Shown here in pieces: positions 55,029-64,000 of a stretch of 64,000 bases of DNA. The notes beneath the pieces were generated by a model. That model saw only the letters and a program-made list of their open reading frames with translations, was not told the origin of the DNA and searched no databases. The position numbers and the translations under genes are program-made. How positions within the stretch are numbered: position 1 is the first letter of the stretch; every line of letters starts with the position of its first letter. The DNA comes from Channallabes apus (Eukaryota > Chordata > Actinopteri > Siluriformes > Clariidae). The stretch is taken from contig CM060113.1 in assembly GCA_030522415.1 (NCBI GenBank), positions 7,625,967 to 7,689,966 on the forward strand. The letters are read 5' to 3'.

Positions 55029-55770
55029 CAGTGTTTATTAACTATTAATGAAGGCTTGATGACTGTTGATCTGATCTATGCACTCGGAGGGGTGTTGCTT
55101 TGGTGTAACACAGCCATGCAGGGTTGTTGATTTATTCCTATAATTGAAAGTAGGAAGTTTCGGAAGAGCAGCAGATTTAGTAGTCTTTGATTGTGCTGTG
55201 TATTCTCACTATGCGATCGTTCTTTTCCACTTCGAAAAACTTACACTGTGATTTTTTGATTAGTGATTATAACTCTTCTCTGTGGGTGAATGTAGGAGCC
55301 ATTGGAGGAGAGAGCAGCTGCCTGCCAAAATCCACATTCTAAATCAGACAATCATTTTCAGTAGGAAAATACTACTTATAACAGTGTGTCATCTTAAACA
55401 CTTTGTCTCCTTAATAATTGCTTCTAAGTTGTTCTGAACTGCCTCTGTTGTGTTTCGATCTTTCATTACTGCTAGTTGTGAGCGCAAGCTTTCACCAACA
55501 CGCTGGAACTGACTGATATCCAGTGCTGTGGGGTTTTGGCAGGCAGGCATTTGTTGCAAAATCTTCCAAGTAAAATGTGCAGCAGAATAAGTTATGATAT
55601 TATATTTTATTCCAGCAAAACAGCAGAATAATTTTTTTCCACTATTCATGAACCCAAGAAGAAGTAAACAATATGAAGAAGAGTAATATGAAGCAATGAA
55701 GGTTGTGGTACTTTACCTTACTTTAGATAAAATATGTCTAAACACTTTAATTAGTTAGCATAATAGTACC
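54546..55770. other. No gene seen; (CT)n(CA)n at 54977-55022
   Basis: AT-rich DNA and one compound microsatellite. The minus-strand frame 55389-55649 (86 codons) has no domain I recognise. Confidence 0.5.
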
Positions 55771-55777
55771 GTGCACT

Positions 55778-56085
55778 AAAAGGCTTAGTGCACAAGGCAG
55801 GGTACACCCTGAACAGGGTGCCAATCCATCACAGGGAACACACACACATACAGTAAACACACATACGCATTCACACACTACGGGCAATTTGGGAACGCCA
55901 ATTAGCCTAATGTGCATTTCTTTGGACTGTGGGAAGAAACCTGAGGAAATCCACCAAGCACAGAGAGAACACGCAAACTCCATGCACACAGAAAAGGGAA
56001 TCGAACCTTACTGGAAATCAAACCCGGACCCTGGAGGTACAAGTCGACAGTGCTAACCACTAAACCACCGTGCTGTGTACATGGC
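55778..56085 (-). mobile_element. tRNA-derived SINE, copy 5, minus strand
   Basis: In reverse: gcacggtggtttagtggtta, ggtccgggtttgattt (B box mutated), gagtttgcgtgttctctctg, cccacagtccaaag, and gattggcaccctgttcaggg. The 3' end after ccttgtgcac is lost. More diverged than copies 2 and 4. Confidence 0.85.
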
Positions 56086-57675
56086 AAATCGCTGCTAAAA
56101 GAAATATTCTGTTCCAATTTTGCATTAATGGTTTTGATAACCATCACGTGACTAGGGCTCGTTATATTAGTAATGTAATATTTGATCATAATAAATATCA
56201 ATTTATGCTGTAATATAATATTTGATAGAGATTATATCAGGGGCAATTCGTTGCAGGGGATCATTTTAGAGCATACTGTACCATCGGCAGGAATTTAAAA
56301 GTACTTTCACCCCTGCTTGTCCCATTTTCGGAGATGACCAGAATGATGAACATGGTTCAAGTTTTATAATAATAAGACTTCATATACACTATAGATCTGC
56401 TTATGTGATCCAGGCTTGTTCAAGCTTGAGGTACATGTTTTTGTCCATTAACATGTTTCATTGATGTTTCCTAATTGCTCCTATATTTGAAATCGTCACA
56501 TAAATCCTGTGTCATCCCCTATTGGTAGTTTTGAAGATTTCAGCTTCTGAAAATCCCAAACTTTTTGATTAATTATTTTTATTCAATTTTATTATTGTAT
56601 TTTTTATTTTATTATATAATTATATTAAATTTGTAATATATAATTATATAATTTTTTTTGTAATTGTATTGCAATATAACATTTTTATATTTAACTATTA
56701 AATGTACCATTTTGCAATCAAACATATGTACCAAATAATTGGACAAATGTTCTCATAAAGAGGATATTTTCCCATATGTTTTAACCTAAAAGTATTTAAA
56801 CTAAACTATTTAAACTAAAGAAATACTTACATTATTGACAAACTCTTAATATATTCCAAACTATGTATGTGTATATTACCTGTAATTAATCTCCACCTTT
56901 TGCAGTTAAATGATTGTACAGGTCCATATTGGGAATTCGGTTATTAGGTGTGCAGCACTACTCGCAACCAAATTATAATTCACTGATTGATTTTGCTGGA
57001 AGAAAAACATGAAACACATCCATACTTGACTTCTATTATCCAGTGATACACAAGGTTGGAGAGATCAAAACAGACACACAGACTTCAAAGAAGAGCTTTA
57101 AAAGCATGTTGTTAGTAAAATGAAGGCTCGGAACCATGTTAGAGTTTAACAATAATCCCAAAACCATCAAGTAAAAAATGACAAACCAAGTCAGAGGAGA
57201 GAACACGTCATCCCGTGTGGTGGAAATGTCAGCATGATCTTCAGTAAATATTGCATTCAGGAGTATTTCAAAATCAATTTTACATTCAAACAGAGCGATC
57301 TAGAAAGACTAAACAAAAAGTCCCGTATTTTTACTATTTCTCTAACAAGTAAAAATAGATCTTGGAGCTCCCGCAAAGTGTGTGTATGTGTTAGATAATG
57401 TACTTTTCACACATACAGTAAGTTCCTTTTATTTCACCTCTATTCTGAACATAGCATTTCTGAGCCACGCCCCTCCAGAGAACAAACAGCCTTCTTTTAT
57501 GAGGTCACATTAGGAGGCAAAAGCTGATTTGCTTGTTTAAGCCCAGACCTTTACAAAATAAAAGCAAATGATGTTTTTATTTGTTCATGCACACCATCTG
57601 ATTGTCTAAAATACTTTACATCAAATATGTCTAAATACTTTACTTAGTTTGCATAATAGGTCACCTTTAAAATAG
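56086..57675. other. No gene seen; AT-rich
   Basis: Very AT-rich part at 56570-56890. No repeat family recognised apart from the small phrase near 56293. Confidence 0.5.
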
Positions 57676-57679
57676 ACCA

Positions 57680-57900
57680 TATAGTGTAGTGATGCACTGG
57701 GTGTTGATGCACTGATGCCTTTCTATCATGGTGAGCATTGAATTTTTGTTTGAACTTTTGCTTCATTGGCTTTTCTGTTGGATCAGATGACCAGTGTGAC
57801 CGTTGGTCATCGCATGAGCATTGTGTGCCCATTATCAATATTATGGTGATAAATGTTGTCCAGTTCACCAGGCAGTGGTGTGGCTGATCGGTTTATATTT
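57680..57900 (-). pseudogene. Tc1-like relic (same family as 14030-14385)
   Basis: gatgcctttctatcatggtg, ttggcttttctgttggatca and gtggtgtggctgatcggttt appear in the order of that Tc1 family's 5' part, in complement. Only about 220 bases remain. Confidence 0.72.
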
Positions 57901-59834
57901 GTCAAACAAGGTAGGTACTGTGTACTTTGCTCATTCATGCAATTTTCCAATTTGTCAATTCTGTGGCAGAAGCACAATGCATGAAAATCAAGCTTTTGTT
58001 CACATCAAACATCAGAATGGAAGACTACACTGGGCTCAGACTCATCAAAATTGAAAAAAAAAAAGAAGGGACTGATTGAATGTAATCAAATTTAGTGAAG
58101 AATATGTTGTTGTTGTTGTTGTTTTTTTTCCAAATGATTTTTTTTGGTAAATGTTTAGAAAATGTTAATTAATGGCATTATCAAAATAAAACAAACTGTT
58201 TTTCATTAGAACCCTAAATGGCTTTAACCAATTAAAAATAATTTTAATGGACTTATCAAGGACATACAGTAACACGACACCGACCTCACGTTCAGAGTGG
58301 TTCAGATTTCTTAAAGAGTTCAAGCACCGGGTTTAGTATCCCAACATTTTATCACCTACTGTGTTCTGTGAGTGCCTACCACAGAGAAAGAGGACCTGCA
58401 AATGAAACTCGTTTATTTTTTCTTCAGGACATTGCGGCATTTACCCGAGATGACTCCAGCTATACTCTAATCAATATCCAAAAACTGTTTTGGAGAGAAT
58501 TTTCATTCTAATCTTGACCATTACCCCCTTACAAATAAATATGAGGAATATGTAATTGGAATGTGCGGTGCTCCTTTCATTTTAATTTCTTTCGCTTAGA
58601 GTGAGCCAAGGGTCCTGTCTCAAGCCATGATTATGAGTGCAGAGTGTCTTTGGAGAGGCTGTTTTATGGAGCTATTATGGCAGCCCGGGTGGCACACTCT
58701 CTCTCTCACACACACGATTTCAGAGTCAGATCCAGTGGGGCTCCTGCCATTATTCAGAGTGATTGTTTTCACATCTCATTTGTCAAGAGTGCGCCCCTGT
58801 TATGCCAAACAATTCCCAGTCTCGGCATTGATTTATTACAGGCTACAAACCCGATCTCTCGTACAGTAATGTGCCTCAGCCAGGCATCCTTCAAAGATCA
58901 GAGTTCATCCTTTTGTCCAGGTCTGTGACTAAAAGGCAAATGACATATGCCTTTACTATTCACCCTTTGCAAAAAATATATCAATCATACCTCTAATTAC
59001 ATCATGCTATACACTTGGCATTTACAGTAAATCATGAAATAACTATGAATTAACATTACGTATATACGATGTGTAGTTTGGTAATGGCTAAAATGGAAAA
59101 TGGAACCCAACGGTTGGTAAAAAAAATATACTATTACAATAAGGATTATCAAGAATGTAAAGCACATACCGTTTAATATAAATCATAATATTGAACTAAT
59201 TATAGAAGATAAATGAGTTTATACCACAGTGCTGATGAATTCTTGAATCTAATTGCTCAGAAGGCTTTGATTAATATTCTGTAACAGCAGCTCTGACAGA
59301 TATATTAATGTGCTCATTTTAATACATTGTTGTTTCAATCGTAAAGAGACTTCAAGTATACTGAACGTTCCACATACGTAATCTAAACCTAATAATAAAC
59401 AGATTAATATTCATGTTGGTATTGAACCAGGAAAATCATATAATCAAGGATAAAGTTCTCAGTACAGAACATAGACATTAAAAAAATATATCTAATTAAT
59501 AAAACAATAGCTACTATAACCTAAATGATTACAGGAAATAAGTATGAAAAACTTCCTATAGAGTATAATAAAAAAATATTTAAAAGGTATATCATGTTCA
59601 CAAATGTAAAACTGACACAGCTCAAGTTAAATATGGAAATCGTTATGTAAATCTTGCCCAAACCTTTCATCATAACTTTGATCAAAGCGTTCGGCTAAAT
59701 GAAGACATAATTTCAAGCCCAAGCCCTTATCAGTTCTGACGATTTTATTCATGTGAACATTCACTTATAAATATTTTATGGTCATTTCAAAATGAATTAT
59801 AAAATGATTATTATTCTTAATGTTAATGACTTCT
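57901..59834. other. No gene seen; contains a possible conserved block at 58600-58930
   Basis: AT-rich flanks around a block of balanced composition with two overlapping open frames (58627-58869, 58644-58928) that show no protein domain. A (TTG)n tract lies at 58107-58122. Confidence 0.5.
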
Positions 59835-59895
59835 CATGCCCTAAGTCTCTTGGGATAGGCTCCAGCCCCCTCCCCCCCCGCCCCCCCCCCGCCCC
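59835..59895 (+). mobile_element. SINE 3' fragment and C-rich run
   Basis: catgccctaagtctcttggg and ataggctccagccccc match the last part of the DANA-like SINE, followed by an irregular C tract (59868-59895). Confidence 0.7.
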
Positions 59896-59959
59896 GTGAT
59901 TAACAATTCTTAACAATGTAAAAAAAAAAATAATAATTATCTTCCAATAAGAAACTTTA

Positions 59960-60485
59960 CCATGTTATACAGTAGGTTCCATGGTAGTCTGATTATCAGA
60001 TTTTTGCTGATATAGTACAGTATATACACTAAACTATGGCACATACTGTAGCACTACCATGGTACATTCTTTGGTATAGTGGTACCTGTAGTAGTGTATG
60101 ATACATGGTTCTATGGAACACATACCATGATACTGTTTAAAATAGATAGTTAGATGGGTTTATGTACTGTTATTGTAATATTTATATACTAGGTACCATT
60201 ATATGTACAGTATGTAACATGAATTAAATGCCATAGTGTACTGTATGTTGAAACTCATAATATTAATGCTCGTTAACATGGTACTGCCCATACTGTACTG
60301 TACTAGTCGCATGTACTAACATATCTAATAGGGTACAGTAAGATGTACAGTACACACAAACCTGCTGAACTGCCATGGTGGTACTCAATGAGTTCAGTAT
60401 TGTGGCTACCATGGTAACGTCTGAAGTAGCACAATAACACTATGGTATTCACGGTATGTGCTATAGTTTACCATAGTAATAATTC
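59960..60485. repeat. Patch dense in taccatggta and gtactgtac palindromes
   Basis: Perfect or near-perfect palindromic words (taccatgg, ccatggta, tactgta/acagta, gtacagtac) recur tens of bases apart on both strands without a fixed unit length. No tandem period is clear and no coding frame exists. Confidence 0.7.
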
Positions 60486-61050
60486 TAAGCTAAGTTACTT
60501 TAGTTTAACTTCCACTTGGGTTAATAGATTTCGTGTCAGCAAATGTTAATTATCACCTGCGAAGGTAATGCTTTCCACACCTGCCAGTTTAGAAAAATAA
60601 ATAAATAAAAAAGCTTATTGCCATCTGTGTGGTGTATAATTCAGAGATCTCACAGAACTACATAAATTAGCTGGAAACCTGACACATGCGCCCCGTACAT
60701 TTAAATAAATAAACAAATAAATGAATAAAGTGGTTTAGAATGACGAGTTTAAACAAATGTTTTTTTTTTTCAATGCTTTGAAAAGATCTCGACGCCTCTC
60801 AGCCTTATGTGCATTTTTACATTTTTTTGCATGTTTAATCCGATAAGTGATAACCACTGTTGTTGACTGTCGTTGCTCATCATCTGGAATCATCTAGGAA
60901 TTTTAAACAGCTTCCTCTAAAGCTGATCTGTGAGTCTCTACTGTCAGAAAGACTAAACTCTTTTTTTTCCCTGCCTACATCTCTCTCATGCAAAAAGAAT
61001 TTCCAATCAAATGTTAGTTCAGCCTTAACTAGAGTTGCTAAACATCTTGT
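60486..61050. other. No gene seen
   Basis: AT-rich DNA. Frames of 64-78 codons at 60860-61096 exist on both strands but show no domain. Confidence 0.5.
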
Positions 61051-61052
61051 AT

Positions 61053-61410
61053 ACGGTGGTACTACAGCATACAAATTTAATCTGTTCCGGAGGTGAGTTC
61101 TTATTGCAAAACTTTTCCCATGGGAAATAATGTAAATGCATTATATTACCAATATTACCAATCTCCAACAGTATAATTATATTATCGCATGTGAAAACAA
61201 TCTAAACATTTTAAAAAAGACATGTAAATTAAGTCAAATATGAAATAAATTAACATTAATCCTCACATAACCTTAATATACTGTATGATTCTTCTTGGCT
61301 TCCAGCTGCTTTCAAAATGAAATTGAAAGTGGCTCCCTTTCCTTCTTGCTAATATTCTTGGGACCCATGGTGTTATGTCTTCACTAAATCTTGCTCAAAA
61401 TGCCAAAAAA
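61053..61410 (+). mobile_element. pogo/Tigger-like non-autonomous element, copy 2
   Basis: acggtggtactacagcatac, aaatttaatctgttccggag, gtgagttcttattgcaaaac and cccatgggaaataatgtaaa form the terminal part. The interior ends with gggacccatggtgttatgtc and ttcactaaatcttg, the complement of copy 1 around 37345-37375. Right tip absent. Confidence 0.6.
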
Positions 61411-61474
61411 GAAAAACCCCGCAAATAATATGTAAACCTATTTGCACTGACACCAAGTTTAGAATAGTTCACGG

Positions 61475-61476
<2 letters not shown>

Positions 61477-61507
<31 letters not shown>
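61477..61507. repeat. (CA)n microsatellite
   Basis: About 15 CA units with one aaa break. Confidence 0.95.
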
Positions 61508-61508
<1 letters not shown>

Positions 61509-61639
61509 ATACAACTTAGCTGGCGTTCGGTTTGGCTTGGTTCGTTCGACTGACTGTCATGGTTTCTACCAAAACAGAGAGCGTTAGGTAAAGGTAAAAG
61601 CTATGATAAAGGTAAAGGTAAGTAGCTGATATCTCTTCT

Positions 61640-61830
61640 ATATGGTGGTGTCGTGGTTAGTAATGGAGCCATGTGATGGTTCTGGGTTCCATTCCTTCCT
61701 CGTGGTCTTCATGCATGGAGTTTCCTCCGGGTACTCTGGGTTTCTCCAACAGTCCAAAGACAAGCAGATTAGTCTAGTTGGCGTTCGCAAATTACCCATA
61801 GCGTGCGAATGCGTGTTATGAAGATGGGAA
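61640..61830 (+). mobile_element. tRNA-derived SINE, degenerate copy 6
   Basis: atggtggtgtcgtggttagt, gttctgggttccattcc (B box altered), catggagtttcctccgggta (a deletion joins two blocks), caacagtccaaagacaagca and ttggcgttcgcaaattaccc. Heavily eroded. Confidence 0.78.
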
Positions 61831-62375
61831 TAAATACTGTACAATGGTTACCATTGGCCTCTACGGTCCCTAGCTGAAACAGAGGTTTCTAGATGGATGT
61901 AATATTGTGTATGTAGTAAAATAGGCGAGTGTAAGACTTATGTTCTTACCTTGCTGTGTCATTAGCTTACATAACACTTGATATAATACTAAATTTCACA
62001 TTAGAACAGATAAAGCAAAAGTTAAAGCTGCACAATCAGGCACATCGCTCTGTAATAACCGATAGATACACTGTGATTATTTTTACTCCAACACTTAACG
62101 TAAACTAACTGCGTAGCAAATAATATTAACTATTTTATTTATATTAATACACACATGCTACTGGATATACAACTTTTACAAATATCTTACAAGTCCAAGC
62201 AGCTCATGTTATCATGTTACAGAATGGAAAAAAATTAATATAAAGGATGTCATGAATGAATCCATAAAAACAACTGTAGCTTTAAAAAAAAACGTCCTCC
62301 ATCTTTCCCGTCCTTTATTTCCGTCTGCAACCCTAGCCCTAAACCCAACCTCCATATCTTTTATTACAAATTAAT
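61831..62375. other. No gene seen
   Basis: AT-rich unique DNA. Confidence 0.5.
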
Positions 62376-62377
62376 TT

Positions 62378-62800
62378 TAGTGCTGTCAATCAATTAATTT
62401 TTTTTATTTAGTTAATCACAGTCATCGTATTTAATTAATCATGATTAATCACAATTTTTAAATATATTTAACTTGTACTTGTATTATAAATTTGCAATGT
62501 TGAAGTTACGAAATGCATGAGGAACTGTTTAGAGAAAACAGATTATGCCGTTTCATAATATCTCAAACGTTAACATTTCATTTAGAATTTCTCGAATGGA
62601 AGGAGTGGCTGGGTAGTATGGGGCGTGGCAACCCACCGACGAAGACAGTGGCAGTTCGACCCCAGGTGCTTAAATCCAAAAATTAACACAAAACTCTTTT
62701 ACTGTAAAAGCTTTTAATAATGAAAGTTGCTGTTCAGCAAAAATTTCTAGATTAATCACACTCGTTAACACGTTAATAATGACACCCCTAATTATTTTCG
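62378..62800. mobile_element. hAT-like MITE (gtgctgtcaa...ttaatc type)
   Basis: agtgctgtcaatcaattaat opens the stretch and gttaataatgacacccctaa closes it, a weak inverted repeat. Several ttaatcatgattaatcac words lie near the left side. This is the look of a widespread vertebrate non-autonomous hAT repeat; the interior is decayed. Confidence 0.5.
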
Positions 62801-63930
62801 TTGTATTTACTAGCATGACAGTTAGGAGAAGTCTGTACATGGCGTATAGTTTGTAATCTCGAGCATAACCTTACTTTGATGCTCACTGCAGCTCCGTCTT
62901 TATCGGAAGCGAGAGAAGTGTAGGCTACATTGCAGCAGCACAAATGGCTCCTGTCAAAGAGGACACTGAACACAGGTTACAAAACCAGACAATTACTCCA
63001 CTGGCTGGAAAAATAACATCATCCTGCTCTAAAAACAGCACCGTGAAATGAGCAAAGGGCTCGGCCTGGGGCTAAGTGCTGCAATTTGGTCTCTTACTCC
63101 TTCCAATACAGTACGTGTATGGTGAGGGAAGAAGTAGTGTGTCATTCTCATACTTATTACCTAAATGTTAGAACTTACATTGAGATACGTGCAAAAGAGG
63201 AATGTGCAGACCCCTTGCTTTTTTGTTTTGATTTAGCCTTGATATATTTTTAGATGCCTAGCAATAAAAAAAAAGTAGGAATGTTATATTTTACCACATG
63301 CATCTAAGATAAAGTAGATTCTGCCTTAAACTGTAAATGAACCTCTGCTGGAGAGTCATATCATGGCATACAGCCTCTTATGTGCTTTGCAACAGATGCT
63401 CACAGAAGCGTGCCGGAGTGAATGCGCCTATGATTGAGCTGTGTGAACGAGCAGGTGCGATGGGGCGTCAGGCGCACTCATCTCCCCGGAGAGACGTTCA
63501 CAACTCGAGCTTCAAAGTGGCAGCGTTGAAAAGCTAGAAATGGGCACTGCGTGTTTCCACTGCAACTCATCCACCTGCACGGGAAAAGCAGGAAAACGCA
63601 GCATGAAAGGGTTTCATAACATCAGAGAGGCAAGGTCAGAGAAAGCTGCGCACGGCCGTCCATCAGAGACGAGACACGAGACGAGACGAAATGGGAAGCT
63701 TGTAGAATAGAGCAATGACAAAACACTGAGGTTCTGATGCTTTTTTGGTCGACTGCAGGGGTACACCGCGGGTGTATTTGATGCTGAGCATCGTTCCACT
63801 CGCGAATAATACTGAAGGCTAAAGAGGGACCAAGGGCTTCTTTTTTATTTAGTGCCAACACAATATTGAGATATACATTATTACTATTTTAGTTGACGCA
63901 AAATAGCTCAAGCTTAGGCAGATTGGATGG
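62801..63930. other. No gene seen; partly GC-balanced unique DNA
   Basis: Blocks at 62860-63100 and 63350-63700 have balanced composition and are not repeats I know. Open frames of 60-80 codons (63337-63537, 63614-63861) lack domains and exon signals that I could trust. Confidence 0.5.
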
Positions 63931-63934
63931 AGAA

Positions 63935-64000
63935 TATCTGTGAATAGCAACTTTCAAGTCTTGCCACAGACTCTAAATTGGATTCAGGTCTGGCCTTCGA
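63935..64000 (-). mobile_element. Probable Tc1-like fragment running off the window
   Basis: caagtcttgccacagactct then aaattggattcaggtctgg resembles a stretch I remember from Tc1-type repeats in fish. Only 66 bases are visible, so the call is tentative. Confidence 0.4.

Overview
This is a gene-poor, repeat-packed stretch of a ray-finned fish nuclear genome. The mix of DIRS tyrosine-recombinase retrotransposons, L2-type LINEs with the attga tail, V-SINE and DANA/Mermaid-style tRNA SINEs, Tc1, pogo and hAT transposons and long CA/TA microsatellites is typical of teleosts, most likely an ostariophysan such as a catfish; that last step is inference. I found no convincing host protein-coding exon, rRNA, true tRNA gene or CRISPR array. 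Nearly every open frame longer than 60 codons is a transposon fragment, a microsatellite translation or chance.

Layout. 1-2573: an LTR-like segment followed by a broken LTR retrotransposon whose 3' LTR is complete. 2640-3690: a dead Tc1 transposase. 4316-6790: a Tc1 relic, then a V-SINE split by a 5'-truncated L2 LINE (8-bp target duplication). 7641-13995: two tandem copies of a CACTG-ended repeat, the first split by DIRS copy A. 14030-17700: a second Tc1 relic, repeat X and quiet DNA. 17704-19583: a hAT with an exact 8-bp duplication holding two BED-finger relics. 21208-24959: DIRS copy B, which keeps the only full-length recombinase. 24962-25740: pogo and LINE relics. 26881-31297: DIRS copy C. 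34270-36235: an old DIRS copy D. 37170-47530: a stack made of a pogo-like element, a solo LTR, a SINE with a 12-bp duplication, repeat X, DIRS copy E inside X, and an L2 inside E. 47600-64000: mostly unique AT-rich DNA with SINEs, Tc1/mariner relics, a minisatellite, a palindrome-rich patch and a few candidate conserved non-coding blocks.

Most informative are the DIRS copies. A, C and E are flanked by long inverted repeats and carry an internal complementary region (ICR) near the 3' end. The ICR matches the two outer ends of its own element, including private variants, as expected if termini are copied from the ICR during replication. All readable ends share GTT, suggesting a 3-bp recombination core. 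The inverted repeats carry a palindromic CRE (TGACGTCA) and TATA-like boxes. A, C and E also share the same loss of the middle of the tyrosine recombinase and tandem amplification (3, 3 and 5 units) of the remaining recombinase pieces, so they look like a non-autonomous subfamily moved in trans by a fuller relative such as B.

All assignments rest on reading the sequence and on remembered family features; no database search was possible. Boundaries without target duplications are approximate.
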